Assembly: GCF_018729455.1 (NCBI RefSeq)
Contig: NZ_JAHHZF010000002.1
Span: forward strand, 1 to 64,000
Source of the DNA: Prosthecodimorpha staleyi
GTDB lineage: Bacteria; Pseudomonadota; Alphaproteobacteria; Rhizobiales; Ancalomicrobiaceae
Length of the DNA: 64,000 bases
Direction: 5' to 3'
Below, piece by piece: positions 8,656 to 18,375 of this stretch (its first letter is position 1; each line of letters begins with the position of its first letter). The notes beneath the pieces are model-generated. The model saw only the letters and a program-made list of their open reading frames with translations, had not been told where the DNA came from and searched no databases. Both the position numbers and the translations under genes were made by a program.

Positions 8656-9935
8656 CAGAGGGCTCCCACATCGTAGCCGCCCGCATAGTCGTCGCCGGTC
8701 GCCGAGGACCGGTCGCGCCGCGCCGCCACCGTATCGAGATGCCCGATACCCTCGACGGTGACCGACCCGACCAGCTTGCCCCAGACCGGCGCCGTCAGCA
8801 TCACGAGCCGCAGCGCCCCGAACAGCCAATAGGCCAGGGCATAGCCGACGATCGTGAGGACGAGGGTCCGCGTGTCGTGGGTGTCGACCCGGCCGTAGCG
8901 GTTGCTGAGCAGCGCCGCCATGAGCAACCCGCCGATCGCGCCGCTCAAGCAGACCGTAAACGCGAACGCGATATGGGACTTGTAGACCGCCCAGGCGGTG
9001 ATGTCGCTGCGGAAGCGGGTCTCGCCGAGCCGAACGCGGCCGATGAAGCGGCGCAATTCGCCGGTCCGGTAGAAGGGCCAGAGCAGGAAGGCGCCGACGC
9101 AGGCCCAGAGGATGGTCCAGACCACGCCTTGGAAAGCGTGCACGAGGCTGGGGTCCGGCTGACCACCCATCGACATGAACCTCACTTGGGCGGCCAAGAA
9201 TTCATAGGGGTGGGTGAGGAAGACATTGGCGATCGCGACGGCGAGCGGGCCAAGCACCGGCAGCAGATAGACCAGGAACCGCGGCAGCATGACAAGACCC
9301 GCCGCCGTCGAGGCGAAGCGACGGTCGCCATACCAGCTGTTGTTGATGCGCATCCGCTCCTGGCTTGCCCGCCAGAAGGGCACGGCAAGGCCGAGCGTGA
9401 CGACCGACAGAATCAGCCAACCGAAGTTCCGCAGCGCATAGACCACCGCCGAGCCGGTCTGGCCGAAGCGGACCCCGCGCCACAGCGTGCGCGACAGCCG
9501 GTAGCGGCGCGCCCGGTAGGTGGCGAAGCCCGAGAAGAAGAAGATCGAGACCAGGAAACCGAGACCGGCCCATTGGCCGATCTCATCGTCCGGATAGATT
9601 TCCGACAGATAGAAAAGCGCATAGATCGGCGCCAGCAGGGTCAGCATGACCAGGAAGCCGACGAAGATCTCCCTGACGGTGCCGACATATTCGAACGGCG
9701 TTCCGCCGAGGCTCGACCGGTGCCAGAGCTGGCGGCGGAGATCGGTCGCATACCAGAAGCGGTAGAGGCCGAGCGTCAGGACCGTGTAGAGCCCGCCCGC
9801 GAAGGCGATGCTGGAAATGCCCGGCGTCTCGCCGTCGAAGGCCGCCCGAACGCCCTCTCCGTCCGTCGGCGCGGTGTCGGATGTCGCCGCCTCCGGCATG
9901 GCCCCCATCGGGAATGGGGTCGAAAGATCGGTCAT
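8655..9935 (-). CDS. DUF898 (YjgN-like) polytopic membrane protein
   Basis: 426 residues with multiple hydrophobic helices. Motifs typical of DUF898 are visible: LYTVLTLGLYRFWYATDLRRQLW, written here as YTVLTLGLYRFW followed by TDLRRQLW; GTPFEYVGT; SRTLWRGVRFG; RINNSWYGDRRF. The ATG at 9935 follows AGGTGCGTTCCG and leaves a ~35-residue polar N-terminus. The gene is translationally coupled (TGATG) to the M48 peptidase gene. This pairing recurs in proteobacteria, suggesting a shared envelope function. No biochemical role is established. Confidence 0.87.
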   Translation of the reverse strand: MTDLSTPFPMGAMPEAATSDTAPTDGEGVRAAFDGETPGISSIAFAGGLYTVLTLGLYRFWYATDLRRQLWHRSSLGGTPFEYVGTVREIFVGFLVMLTLLAPIYALFYLSEIYPDDEIGQWAGLGFLVSIFFFSGFATYRARRYRLSRTLWRGVRFGQTGSAVVYALRNFGWLILSVVTLGLAVPFWRASQERMRINNSWYGDRRFASTAAGLVMLPRFLVYLLPVLGPLAVAIANVFLTHPYEFLAAQVRFMSMGGQPDPSLVHAFQGVVWTILWACVGAFLLWPFYRTGELRRFIGRVRLGETRFRSDITAWAVYKSHIAFAFTVCLSGAIGGLLMAALLSNRYGRVDTHDTRTLVLTIVGYALAYWLFGALRLVMLTAPVWGKLVGSVTVEGIGHLDTVAARRDRSSATGDDYAGGYDVGAL

Positions 9936-10164
9936 CGGAACGCACCTGCAGCGAACGGCCATGGCCGCACCTGCACCATACGACCATGGCGAGTATGATC
10001 GCAGCGTGAACGTCCCGTAAAGGAATCGAGACCGGGGACGAGCCCTGCAGCGGCCGCAACCCGGGGCAGCCGGGCCGACTGGCCACCGGACGGGCCGGCG
10101 GCACGCCATACTGCATGCCGCCGCGCGATCCTGCCGGACGGGCCACGGGATCAGGCGAGGCCGC

Positions 10165-11793
10165 TCAGGCGGTCGGCAGGCGATAGTCGCGGAAGCGGTC
10201 GCGCAGGGCGGTCTTCTGGATCTTGCCGGTCGCCGTATGGGGGATTTCCGGCACGACCACGACATCGTCCGGCATCCACCACTTGGCGATCTTGCCGGCC
10301 ATGAAGTCGAGGATCGCCTCGCGGGTCGGCTCGCGATCCTTCTTCGGCACGATGATCAAGAGCGGCCGCTCGTCCCATTTCGGATGGGCGACGCCGATCA
10401 CCGCCGCCTCGGCCACGTCCGGATGGCCGACCGCAAGGTTTTCGAGGTCGATCGACGAGATCCATTCGCCGCCGGACTTGATCACGTCCTTGGCCCGGTC
10501 GGTGATCTGCATGTAGCCGTGGGGGTCGATGGTCGCCACGTCGCCGGTGTCGAACCATTGCTCAGAATCGAAATGCTCCATGCCGACGCCGTGGAAATAG
10601 GACGCGGCGACGGCCGGGCCGCGCACCTTGAGCCGTCCGAAGGCCTTGCCGTCATGCGGCAGGGGGCGGTTCTCGTCGTCGGTGATCTTCATCTCCACGC
10701 CGAAGGGCGGCACGCCCTGCTTGACCTGCAGGTCGAGCCAGGCTTCGTCGTCGGCCGGGCGGGTCTCGGGTTTCGGGGTGCAGATCGAGCCGAGCGGGCT
10801 CATCTCGGTCATGCCCCAGGCGTGACGGACCTCGACGCCGTAGTTCTTCAGGAATTTCTCGGTGATCGCGCGCGGACAGGCCGATCCGCCGATGACCACG
10901 CGGCGCAGGGTGCCGAGCTTGGAGCCGGTCCCCTCGAGATGCTGCAGCAGCATCAGCCAGACGGTCGGCACCGCCGCCGAGAAGGTCACGCCGAAACGCT
11001 CGGTCAGTTCGTGGATCGAGGCGCCGTCGAGCTTCGGGCCGGGCATGACGAGACCGGCGCCGGTCAGCGGGGCCGTGAAGGCGAGCGACCAGCAATTGGC
11101 GTGGAACATCGGCACGACCGGCATGACCACATCGGCTGCGCCGAGGCCCATCATGTCGGGCGTCGCGGCCATCCAGGCATGCAGCACGTTGGAGCGGTGC
11201 GAATAGATCACGCCCTTCGGGTTTCCGGTCGTGCCGGAGGTGTAGCACATGCCCGCGGCGGTGTTCTCGTCGAACTCCAGCCAGTGGAAATCGCCGTCGA
11301 CCTCCGCGATCCAGTCCTCGTAGGCGACCGCATTCGGAATGGTCGTCGCCGGCATATGGGCCGCGTCGGTCAGCACGACGACCTTCTCGATCGCCGGCAT
11401 GCGCGCGATCAAGGCCTCGACCAGGGGCACGAAGGTCAGGTCGACGAACAGGACCCGGTCCTCGGCGTCGTTGACGATCCAGACGATCTGGTCGGGGAAG
11501 AGCCGCGGATTGACCGTGTGATAGACCGCGCCGATACCGAGCAGGCCGTACCAGACCTCCAGATGCCGCCAGGTGTTCCAGGCCAGCGTGGCGCAGCGGT
11601 CGCCGAGACCGATTCCGTCGCGGACGAGGCGCTGCGCCACCTTCAGGGCGCGACCGCGCAGTTCGCCGTAGTTGGTCTCATGGATCGGGCCCTCGCAGGA
11701 TCGGCTGACGATCTTGCGGTGGGGGTGCTGAGTCGCCGCATGGTCGATGACCTTGCTGCACAGCAGCGGCCAGTGCTGCATCGTTCCCAACAT
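10165..11793 (-). CDS. Medium/long-chain fatty acid--CoA ligase (acyl-CoA synthetase)
   Basis: 542 residues of the ANL superfamily, which activates a fatty acid to acyl-AMP and then acyl-CoA. The P-loop [11 protein letters not shown] is at residues 184-194. The adenine-binding [10 protein letters not shown], the hinge-region [20 protein letters not shown] and the catalytic Lys near [13 protein letters not shown] are all present. The length matches AlkK/FadD-type ligases, and the residues after the P-loop ([11 protein letters not shown]) fit that group. The ATG at 11793 follows GGAGGAACGAC, an excellent ribosome site. It is transcribed alone, divergently from the pilin gene. A TGACGTCA palindrome lies at 11919-11926 in the shared upstream region. 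Chain-length preference is uncertain. Confidence 0.9.
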   Translation of the reverse strand: MLGTMQHWPLLCSKVIDHAATQHPHRKIVSRSCEGPIHETNYGELRGRALKVAQRLVRDGIGLGDRCATLAWNTWRHLEVWYGLLGIGAVYHTVNPRLFPDQIVWIVNDAEDRVLFVDLTFVPLVEALIARMPAIEKVVVLTDAAHMPATTIPNAVAYEDWIAEVDGDFHWLEFDENTAAGMCYTSGTTGNPKGVIYSHRSNVLHAWMAATPDMMGLGAADVVMPVVPMFHANCWSLAFTAPLTGAGLVMPGPKLDGASIHELTERFGVTFSAAVPTVWLMLLQHLEGTGSKLGTLRRVVIGGSACPRAITEKFLKNYGVEVRHAWGMTEMSPLGSICTPKPETRPADDEAWLDLQVKQGVPPFGVEMKITDDENRPLPHDGKAFGRLKVRGPAVAASYFHGVGMEHFDSEQWFDTGDVATIDPHGYMQITDRAKDVIKSGGEWISSIDLENLAVGHPDVAEAAVIGVAHPKWDERPLLIIVPKKDREPTREAILDFMAGKIAKWWMPDDVVVVPEIPHTATGKIQKTALRDRFRDYRLPTA

Positions 11794-12039
11794 GTCGTTC
11801 CTCCGGGCGGGACTGACGCCCGCGTTGCCCGGGAGAATCGCGAACCGCCAAGCCCCTGTCCAGAGGGTATCGGGCGTGCAGCGGGTCCGTACGCATCCGA
11901 CCCCGGACATTCTGACTTTGACGTCATTTTGAATTAACCAGCCGGCAACGAGCCTGACGGCCGGCCCTCAGGTTTCGAGCCGCGTTAACCTTTGAGGCGC
12001 TAGGGTCCGTCCATCCAAGCCCCTTGAGGAGGTGCAACG

Positions 12040-12207
12040 ATGTCTCGGTTCAAGAGTTTTTTGCGTGATGAATCAGGCGCTACGGCGATCGAGTACGGTT
12101 TGATCGCCTCGCTGATCGCGATCGCGATCATCGCGGGCGCGACGGCGCTCGGCACGACGCTTAACACTTCGTTCAACTTCATCAAAAGCAAGATCAAGAC
12201 GGCCTGA
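12040..12207 (+). CDS. Flp/Fap-type pilin subunit (Tad pilus)
   Basis: A 55-residue prepilin: a short basic leader (MSRFKSFLRDESG), the prepilin peptidase site G|ATAIEYG with the conserved Glu and Tyr, then a hydrophobic helix (LIASLIAIAIIAGATALG) and a short C-terminus ending in KIKTA. The length and motif are those of Flp pilins, the major subunit of Tad tight-adherence pili. The ATG follows TTGAGGAGGTGCAACG, a near-perfect Shine-Dalgarno suited to high expression. A TadG-like gene lies 250 bases downstream. The rest of the tad locus (tadZABC, cpaB/C) is not in the window. Confidence 0.93.
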   Translation: MSRFKSFLRDESGATAIEYGLIASLIAIAIIAGATALGTTLNTSFNFIKSKIKTA

Positions 12208-12409
12208 ACCCTCAGGAGACCGGCCCCGCCCGGCGGACCGGCTTCGTCTCGAAATGGGACACGGGCCTCAGGGCCCGCCCGCCCCTCGGCGCCGTTCCGG
12301 TCCAAGGATCCCGGCCTGCGCCAAGAGCGCCCGGCTGCAGCCCTCTCTTCCGGCAGATGAAAGTCTGTCCCATCAAGGCTTTACGGCCCGCACCGAACTG
12401 ATGCGGCGC

Positions 12410-12426
12410 TGGCACCGGCCTTGCTA
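12410..12426 (+). promoter_or_regulatory. Candidate sigma-54 promoter (-24/-12)
   Basis: TGGCAC, five bases, then TTGCTA exactly matches the RpoN consensus TGGCAC-N5-TTGCW. Transcription would begin about 12 bases after the GC element, near 12437. That argues that the TadG-like protein is translated from ATG 12459 rather than 12438. Confidence 0.5.
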
Positions 12427-12458
12427 GCCGCGACCCGATGGGATTTCGGGTTGCAGGC

Positions 12459-13754
12459 ATGTTGACTTCAATCACACGGCATTTCCGGCCGCTCGCGGCC
12501 GACCGGACCGCGGGCATCGCGCCGATCTTCGGCGTGGTCGCCTCGGTCGTCCTGGTCTGCGCCGGCTTCGCGGTCGACTACGGCCGGGCGATGGCGGCGC
12601 GCGGCGACCTCCAGGGCGCGCTCGACGCCGCCGCACTGGCCGCCGCCAAGGCGCTGTCGACCGGCACGACCGACACGACCGCGCTGACCAAGCTGGCGCG
12701 CGACATGTTCGACGCCAATTTCCGCACCGCCCTGACGGCGCCCGTCGCCAGTTCGGATTTCACCCTATCGGCCGACGCCAAGACCAAGACGGTCACGCTC
12801 TCGGTCTCGGCGCGCATGCCGACCGCCTTCATGGGCTTGGTCTCGGTCGACCAGCTCGACATCGGCACGCAGTCCTCCTCCGTCGTCGACGGGACGAAGT
12901 TCGAGATCGCCATGATGCTCGACGTGACCGGTTCGATGGGCGACAAGCCGAAGGGCGGCTCGGTCGCCAAGCTCACCTCGCTCAAATCCGCCGCGACCGA
13001 TTTCGTCAACACCATGCTGCCGTCCGGCGGTGGCACCAAGGACATCGTGCGGATCGGGCTGGTGCCCTTCGCGGCCTCGGTCAATGCCGGGGCCTATGCG
13101 GGCACGGTCACCGGCGGCAAGAGCGCGGCCTGCGTGACCGAGCGCTATGACGCGGCCGGCGCGATCGATGCCTCGGATGCCAGCGGGGCGGCCTCCCCGG
13201 TCGGCACTTCGGCCTCGGCCTCCTGCCCGAGCCTGGCGGTCAGGCCGATGACCAACGACGCGGCGACGCTGCTCTCCGATATCGCCGCCCTGAAGGCGGG
13301 CGGCACCACGGCCGGCCATCTCGGCACGATCTGGGCGCGCTATCTGCTGTCGTCGAAATGGAGCGATGTCTGGACCGGCGCCGCCGCCTCGGCCACCGGC
13401 ACCAAGGGGGTCAAGAAGGTCGCCATCCTGATGACCGACGGGCTCTACAACACCTCCTACAGCCAGAAGGGCAAGCTGACCCAGATCGAGCCGAACGCGG
13501 TCTCGACGCAGGCCGCGCTGGCCGCCTGCCAGGCGATGGATAAGGAGACGACCGTCGTCTACACGATCGGCTTCGACCTCTCCGGCGCGTCCGGCACCTG
13601 GGCCAAGACGCTGCTGCAGGATTGCGCCTCGACCATCACCGACCAGACCGGCAAGACCCGCAAGGCCTTCTACGACGCGGCCGACGATGCCGCCCTGAAG
13701 GCCGCCTACCAGGACATCGCCGCCCAGTTGCTGCGCATCCGCGTCTCGTCCTGA
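12459..13754 (+). CDS. TadG-like pilus assembly protein with vWA domain
   Basis: About 431 residues. The N-terminus has the TadG pattern: a short basic leader, DRTAGIAPIF, one membrane helix (about residues 21-40) and an Ala-rich segment (DLQGALDAAALAAAKAL). A von Willebrand A domain follows, with the metal-site motif DVTGSM at 155-160, a later Thr/Asp (ILMTDGLYNTSY) and a C-terminal stretch AALKAAYQDIAAQLLRIRVS common in these proteins. It is predicted to be inner-membrane anchored with a periplasmic vWA domain, acting in Tad pilus biogenesis with the adjacent Flp pilin. Start: ATG 12459 is preferred because the putative sigma-54 start site would fall on ATG 12438; the earlier ATG adds seven residues. 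Confidence 0.85.
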   Translation: MLTSITRHFRPLAADRTAGIAPIFGVVASVVLVCAGFAVDYGRAMAARGDLQGALDAAALAAAKALSTGTTDTTALTKLARDMFDANFRTALTAPVASSDFTLSADAKTKTVTLSVSARMPTAFMGLVSVDQLDIGTQSSSVVDGTKFEIAMMLDVTGSMGDKPKGGSVAKLTSLKSAATDFVNTMLPSGGGTKDIVRIGLVPFAASVNAGAYAGTVTGGKSAACVTERYDAAGAIDASDASGAASPVGTSASASCPSLAVRPMTNDAATLLSDIAALKAGGTTAGHLGTIWARYLLSSKWSDVWTGAAASATGTKGVKKVAILMTDGLYNTSYSQKGKLTQIEPNAVSTQAALAACQAMDKETTVVYTIGFDLSGASGTWAKTLLQDCASTITDQTGKTRKAFYDAADDAALKAAYQDIAAQLLRIRVSS

Positions 13755-13958
13755 CCGGCCTGCCCTGCCGGCTCCGGCCTGCCGACCTCGCCCCCTGCCC
13801 GCTCCCCCTGAGCGCTGCGGTATGGCAGGCATGCCGCCGGCCGCAGCGTCAACGGAGACCTGCCGGGACGGGGTCGGATCGGCTATGGTCCCGCCTTCCG
13901 CGCCGTGGGACCGCGGGGCAACGGGCGGCCCGGCCGCCACATCAGACGAGAGACCAGA

Positions 13959-15341
13959 ATGACCCAGCTCACCAACATGCAGGTCCGCGATATCGAGGCC
14001 CTGGTCCATCCCTATACGCCGCAGCACCGCATCCGCGAGATCGGTCCGCTGGTCGTCGAGAAGGGCCACGGCGTCTGGATCACGGATTCGCAGGGCAAGG
14101 AGTATATCGAGGGTCTCTCCGGCCTCTGGTGCGCGGGGCTCGGCTTCTCCGACGAGGAGATGATCGAGGCCGGCATCGAGCAGTTGCGCAAGCTGCCCTA
14201 CTACCACCTCTTCGGCGCCAAGGGCTACGAGCCGGCGATCGAACTCGCCGAGGCGCTGAAGGAGATCGCGCCGATCCCGATCTCCAAGGTTCTGTTCGCC
14301 TCGTCCGGCTCGGAGGCCAACGACACCCAGATCAAGCTCGCCTGGTACTACAACAATGCCCGCGGCAAGCCGGACAAGAAGAAGATCATCAGCCGCGTCA
14401 AGGCCTATCACGGCGTCACCGTGATGACCGCCTCGCTGACCGGCCTGCCGAACAACCATATCGACTTCGACCTGCCGGTCGCCCGCGTCGTCCATACCGA
14501 CTGCCCGCAATATTATCGCTTCGGCCAGGAGGGCGAGACCGAGGCCGAGTTCGTCGCGCGGCTGGCCGCCAGCCTGCAGGCGCTGATCGAGCGCGAGGGG
14601 CCGGAGACGATCGCGGCCTTCATCGCCGAGCCGGTCATGGGCGCGGGCGGCGTGATCGTGCCGCCGGACGCCTATTTCGCCGCGATCCAGCCGATCCTGG
14701 CCGCGCACGACATCCTGTGCATCTCCGACGAGGTGATCTGCGGCTTCGGCCGGACCGGCAACTGGTTCGGCTGCGAGACCATGGGCTACACGCCGCACAC
14801 CATCTCGGTCGCCAAGCAGATGACCGCCTCCTATGCGCCGCTCTCCGCGGTGCTGCTGCCGCAGTTCATGATCGACGCGCTCGACAGCCAGTCGGCCAAG
14901 ATCGGCACCTTCGGCCATGGCTACACCTATGGCGGCCACCCGCTCGGCTGCGCGCTCGGCGTCAAGGCGATCGAGATCTACAAGAAGCGCGACGTGGTCG
15001 GCCGGGTCCGCGCGATGGCGCCGCTGTTTGCCGAGCGCATCCGGCGCCTGGAAGACCATCCGCTCGTCGGCAACGGCCGCTCCAAGGGCCTGATCGGCGG
15101 CATCGAACTGGTCGCCGACAAGGCGACCAAGAAGCCGTTCGACCCGAAGCTCGGCGTCGGCGCGCAGGTCAACACCTTCCTGCAGAACCGCGGCGCCATC
15201 CTGCGCGCCATGGGCGACACGCTCGGCCTGTGCCCGCCGATGATCATCTCCGAGGCCGAACTCAACGAACTGTTCGACCGCCTCGAAGGCGCCCTCAACG
15301 ACGGCGAGGACTGGGTCCGCCGCCAGGGCCTGCGCGGCTGA
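13959..15341 (+). CDS. Class III PLP-dependent aminotransferase (omega-amino acid/polyamine type)
   Basis: 460 residues of fold-type I, class III. Cofactor motifs: SSGSEANDTQIK for phosphate binding, SDEVICGFGRTG with the PLP-ring Asp, and the Schiff-base Lys in SVAKQMTASYAPLSAV. Length and GLSGLWCAGLGF near the start fit the putrescine/beta-alanine:pyruvate branch. The sequence after the catalytic Lys (KQMTASY) differs from the usual KGLTSGY, also found in its paralogue at 45.5-46.9 kb. The preferred amine donor is therefore uncertain. It stands alone between a TadG-like and a DUF1194 gene, giving no pathway context. The ATG is preceded by GAGAGACCAGA. Confidence 0.88.
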   Translation: MTQLTNMQVRDIEALVHPYTPQHRIREIGPLVVEKGHGVWITDSQGKEYIEGLSGLWCAGLGFSDEEMIEAGIEQLRKLPYYHLFGAKGYEPAIELAEALKEIAPIPISKVLFASSGSEANDTQIKLAWYYNNARGKPDKKKIISRVKAYHGVTVMTASLTGLPNNHIDFDLPVARVVHTDCPQYYRFGQEGETEAEFVARLAASLQALIEREGPETIAAFIAEPVMGAGGVIVPPDAYFAAIQPILAAHDILCISDEVICGFGRTGNWFGCETMGYTPHTISVAKQMTASYAPLSAVLLPQFMIDALDSQSAKIGTFGHGYTYGGHPLGCALGVKAIEIYKKRDVVGRVRAMAPLFAERIRRLEDHPLVGNGRSKGLIGGIELVADKATKKPFDPKLGVGAQVNTFLQNRGAILRAMGDTLGLCPPMIISEAELNELFDRLEGALNDGEDWVRRQGLRG

Positions 15342-15356
15342 GACTTTCCGGCTCAC

Positions 15357-15377
15357 GGCGGCACGGTGCGTGCCGCC
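15357..15377 (+). terminator. Strong hairpin after the aminotransferase gene
   Basis: GGCGGCACG, loop GTG, CGTGCCGCC: a perfect 9-bp GC stem 15 bases after the stop codon. No T tract follows, so termination is possible but not certain. Confidence 0.35.
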
Positions 15378-15500
15378 GGATTCGGACATGAAGGTCCGGG
15401 CGGTTTCGCCCGGATCCCCAACAGACTGCCGCACGGTTCATCTTGCCGGGCGCGGCGTTCCGACCGATCCTCCGATCTGAGACCGATGCGGAGGACCACC

Positions 15501-16241
15501 ATGATCGCCCGAGCCCTCGCCGTCGCAACCCTTCTGGCGTCCGCGCTCGCCGTCTGCGCCCCCGGCGTGGCGGCCGAGGAGGTCGATCTCGAACTGGTGC
15601 TGGCCGCCGACGGATCCGGCTCGATCGACGCCGACGAACTCGCCCTGCAGCGCAAGGGCTATGCGGATGCGCTGACTTCGCCGGAGGTGCAGCGGGCGAT
15701 CCGCTCGGGCCTCATCGGCAAGATCGCGGTCGCCTATATCGAATGGGGCGGGCCGGCCTCCCAGCATGTCATCGTCGACTGGCAGGTGATCGGCGATCCG
15801 GCCGCCGCCGCAGATTTCGCCGGCAAGCTCGTGACGCGCCCGCGCGCCGCTTTCGGCTACAATTCGATCTCCAACGCGATCGACTTCTCGGTCCGGATGA
15901 TCGAGACCAACGCGATCGAGGGCCGCCAGAAGGTGGTCGACGTCTCCGCCGACGGCCCCAATATCGGCGGCCGCGACATCCGGGCGGCGCGCGACGACGC
16001 GGTCGCCCAGGGCGTGACCATCAACGGCCTGGTCATCGCGCGGCCGGGCGGCCAAGTCCGCCGCGTCGCCGGCGAGCCCCTGACCGAGCATTTCCGCCGC
16101 GACGTGATCGGCGGCCCCGGCGCCTTCATCGTCACGGTCGACGAGACGACCAGCTTCCCCGAAGCCGTCCGCCGCAAGCTGGTGATGGAGATCGCCGACG
16201 GCCTGGAACGCGGCCGCACACGCTTCGCAACGGCCGATTAG
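15501..16241 (+). CDS. DUF1194 family exported vWA-like protein
   Basis: 246 residues. A cleavable signal peptide (MIARALAVATLLASALAVC... ending near VAAEE) directs export. The mature part starts VDLELVLAADGSGSID, with a MIDAS-type DxSxS motif. Continuing DUF1194 features are IAVAYIEWGG, YNSISNAIDFS, KVVDVSADGPN and INGLVI. The family occurs in alphaproteobacteria; its role is unknown. ATG 15501 is chosen over ATG 15486 because GGAGG sits 8 bases before it. The gene converges with the next gene, only 3 bases apart. Confidence 0.88.
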   Translation: MIARALAVATLLASALAVCAPGVAAEEVDLELVLAADGSGSIDADELALQRKGYADALTSPEVQRAIRSGLIGKIAVAYIEWGGPASQHVIVDWQVIGDPAAAADFAGKLVTRPRAAFGYNSISNAIDFSVRMIETNAIEGRQKVVDVSADGPNIGGRDIRAARDDAVAQGVTINGLVIARPGGQVRRVAGEPLTEHFRRDVIGGPGAFIVTVDETTSFPEAVRRKLVMEIADGLERGRTRFATAD

Positions 16242-16244
16242 GCG

Positions 16245-16859
16245 TCAGCTCAGGAAACGGAAGAACAGCGACTCGAGGCCCTTGCCGAAATCCTTGTCGC
16301 GCTCCTCCGGTTTCGGGGCGTCGCGGCGGGCCTGGATATAGGGTTTGAAGGTGCGGTAGAGCCGCTTCACGTCGATCGAAATCGAGCGCCGGATCACATC
16401 CTCGTCGCAGGCCTGCACGGTCAGGCAGCGGTCGAAGGGCTCGAAGCTGTCGACCAGTTGGTCGATCGGAGCGGCGAGATTGTGGTCGCGGATGAAGGCG
16501 AGCAGGAGTTCGTCGCGGCTGGCGATCAGCGCCTCGCGCTCGCTCTCCACCGTGGCGGCCATGATCTTGCGCTGCTGGTCCTGGATCATGTCCCACCAGG
16601 GCTTCAGATCGTCGCTGAGCTTGACATAGGCGCGCTGCGCCTCGCCGTCCGAGAAGCGATCGACCAGCTTCAGCGCGACCGAGACGCGCTGCGCATTGGT
16701 GGCCTGCGGCAGTTCGACGAAGCGTTCCCAGATCGCGACGCCCCAGCCGGCCAGAGCGAAGACGCCGATGCCGAAGACCGTCGCCGGATGCAGCTTGACC
16801 GCCCGGCGGCGCGGGGCCGCCGGGGCAGTGCTGCGGATATCGGTCGGCCCCAGCGTCAT
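16245..16859 (-). CDS. Uncharacterised single-pass membrane protein
   Basis: 204 residues from ATG 16859. One membrane helix (ATVFGIGVFALAGWGVAIW) lies near residues 25-45 after a basic segment (PRRRAVKLH). A helical domain follows, with MIQDQQRKIMAATVESERE and two Cys in CLTVQACDED. The end is KDFGKGLESLFFRFLS. The start at 16859 is preferred because it falls 7 bases after the stop of the small Cys-rich gene upstream on the same strand; an ATG at 16922 would overlap that gene out of frame. The two genes are probably cotranscribed. I do not recognise the family. Confidence 0.65.
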   Translation of the reverse strand: MTLGPTDIRSTAPAAPRRRAVKLHPATVFGIGVFALAGWGVAIWERFVELPQATNAQRVSVALKLVDRFSDGEAQRAYVKLSDDLKPWWDMIQDQQRKIMAATVESEREALIASRDELLLAFIRDHNLAAPIDQLVDSFEPFDRCLTVQACDEDVIRRSISIDVKRLYRTFKPYIQARRDAPKPEERDKDFGKGLESLFFRFLS

Positions 16860-16866
16860 GGTCGGT

Positions 16867-17019
16867 TCAGCGTCCCGGCTTGGCGGGCTTGGAGCAGCAC
16901 GGGCCGCCGCAGCAGACATCACCCCATGGCGGCCGTCCGCCGCCCGGGCGCGGCTGGGCGGAGACGAGAGAGGTTGCGACCATGATCAGCGCCATCGCGA
17001 CTAGAAGGGTTCTTTTCAT
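16867..17019 (-). CDS. Small exported Cys-rich peptide, 50 residues
   Basis: A short ORF with a clear signal peptide (MKRTLLVAMALIMVATSLVSA, then QPRPG). The predicted mature peptide of about 29 residues is Gly/Pro-rich and carries paired cysteines in DVCCGGPCCSKP. It ends CGC TGA, 7 bases before the ATG of the downstream membrane-protein gene, so an operon is likely. AGGGAC lies about 12 bases before the ATG. Four cysteines in CC-x3-CC could bind a metal or form disulfides in the periplasm. No family is recognised. Confidence 0.65.
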   Translation of the reverse strand: MKRTLLVAMALIMVATSLVSAQPRPGGGRPPWGDVCCGGPCCSKPAKPGR

Positions 17020-17257
17020 CTTCGTCGAAGTCCCTGGTGGGGATTAGCGGGACGGCAAACCGTCCCCCATCACACTTGCCGGAACCTTAGCGCATCGAAC
17101 ATGAACGCTGCCAGAATGATCGGCCGACCCGGCGAAACCATGGCGGGCGATAGCCCTCGGCACCGGGCAAATCCATCGCAATGCCTTGCCGCCCCTACGG
17201 CAGGCCGCACCTTTGGCCGAGACCCGGCGGGGGGCGACGCAAAGGCGTCCGGGGCGC

Positions 17258-18208
17258 TCAGCGCGCCCGGCGCGCGCGCAGGAAACCCTCGAGTTCGGCA
17301 TCGCCGCCGTCCGGCAGAACGATTCGCGGCGTCACGTAGAGATCGCCCCGCTCGCCGCCCTTCTTCGGCAGGCCGCGCCCCTTCAGGCGCATCGCCTTGC
17401 CGCCGCTGGTGCGCGGCGGGATGGTCAGGTCGACCGGCGCCTCCAGGGTCTGCACCCGCACGCGCCCGCCAAGGACCGCATCCTCAAGCGAGACCGGCAG
17501 GTCGGTGCGCAGGTCGAAGCCCTCGACGCGGAACTGCGGATGTTTCTGGAAGGTGACCGTCAGCATGGCGTCGCCGGCCGGTCCGCCCAGGCCGCTCGTC
17601 TGGCCCTGTCCTTTGAGACGCATCCGGTAGCCGTCCGTGACGCCGTCGGGCAGCGACACGTCGAGCGTCTTGCCGGTCGGCAGGGTGACGCGCACCTTCT
17701 CGCCGGAAACCAGGTCCTCCAGCGCCACCTCCAGCGTCACCGCCACGTCCTCGCCGCGATACGGCCCGCCGCGATCCCCGTCGAAATCGCCGCCGATTCC
17801 GCCGCCGGCCGTGCGCCGGAATCCGCCACCGCCCCCGCGACGGCTCTCGCCGCCCATGGCGCGGCCGAGAATGTCGGTCATGAAGTCGTCGAAGATGCCC
17901 TGGCCGCCGCCCCCGCCGCCCGAACGGCGCGAATAGCCCTCGAACCCGCCGCGATTGCCGAAGCCCTCGAAACCGGAGAATTTCGGCTTGCCCTCGGCAT
18001 CGATCTCGCCCCGGTCGAACTGCGCCCGCTTGGCCTTGTCGCCAAGAATCTCATAGGCGGAATTGACCTCCGCAAAGGAATCCTTGGCGCGCGGGTCGTC
18101 CTTGTTCTGGTCGGGATGATGCTTCTTGGCCAGACGCCGGAAGGCCTTCTTGACTTCGTCTTCACTCGCCGAGCGGGATACTCCCAGCACGTCGTACGGA
18201 TCACGCAT
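17258..18208 (-). CDS. DnaJ-type (CbpA-like) co-chaperone without zinc finger
   Basis: 316 residues. An N-terminal J domain ([15 protein letters not shown]) carries the HPD motif in [11 protein letters not shown], which stimulates DnaK ATPase. A Gly/Phe-Arg-rich linker covers about residues 75-140 and includes [16 protein letters not shown]. The C-terminal substrate-binding domains contain [16 protein letters not shown] and [15 protein letters not shown]. The CxxCxGxG zinc repeats of DnaJ itself are absent, so it is a type II/CbpA-like protein. ATG 18208 begins the J domain exactly; a longer frame upstream is not family-like. Confidence 0.9.
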   Translation of the reverse strand: MRDPYDVLGVSRSASEDEVKKAFRRLAKKHHPDQNKDDPRAKDSFAEVNSAYEILGDKAKRAQFDRGEIDAEGKPKFSGFEGFGNRGGFEGYSRRSGGGGGGQGIFDDFMTDILGRAMGGESRRGGGGGFRRTAGGGIGGDFDGDRGGPYRGEDVAVTLEVALEDLVSGEKVRVTLPTGKTLDVSLPDGVTDGYRMRLKGQGQTSGLGGPAGDAMLTVTFQKHPQFRVEGFDLRTDLPVSLEDAVLGGRVRVQTLEAPVDLTIPPRTSGGKAMRLKGRGLPKKGGERGDLYVTPRIVLPDGGDAELEGFLRARRAR

Positions 18209-18375
18209 CGTCGTCTCGAACCCCCTGAGGCATGGCCCGGTCGGCATGTCCCCTGCCGGCCGGGGGAAGGTCTGCGGTGCCAGCACCGTCCCCGCAAGCC
18301 GCCGTTTTGACCTGCAGGACTATACCATGAACGGCTATGTGGGGGCGATGCGCACGGATTGCCAGTTGCGGCGCG

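Noticed and set aside
11919-11926. TGACGTCA palindrome upstream of the acyl-CoA ligase as an operator
   Set aside because: An 8-bp palindrome is expected by chance in this length, flanks are not symmetric, and no second copy was found.
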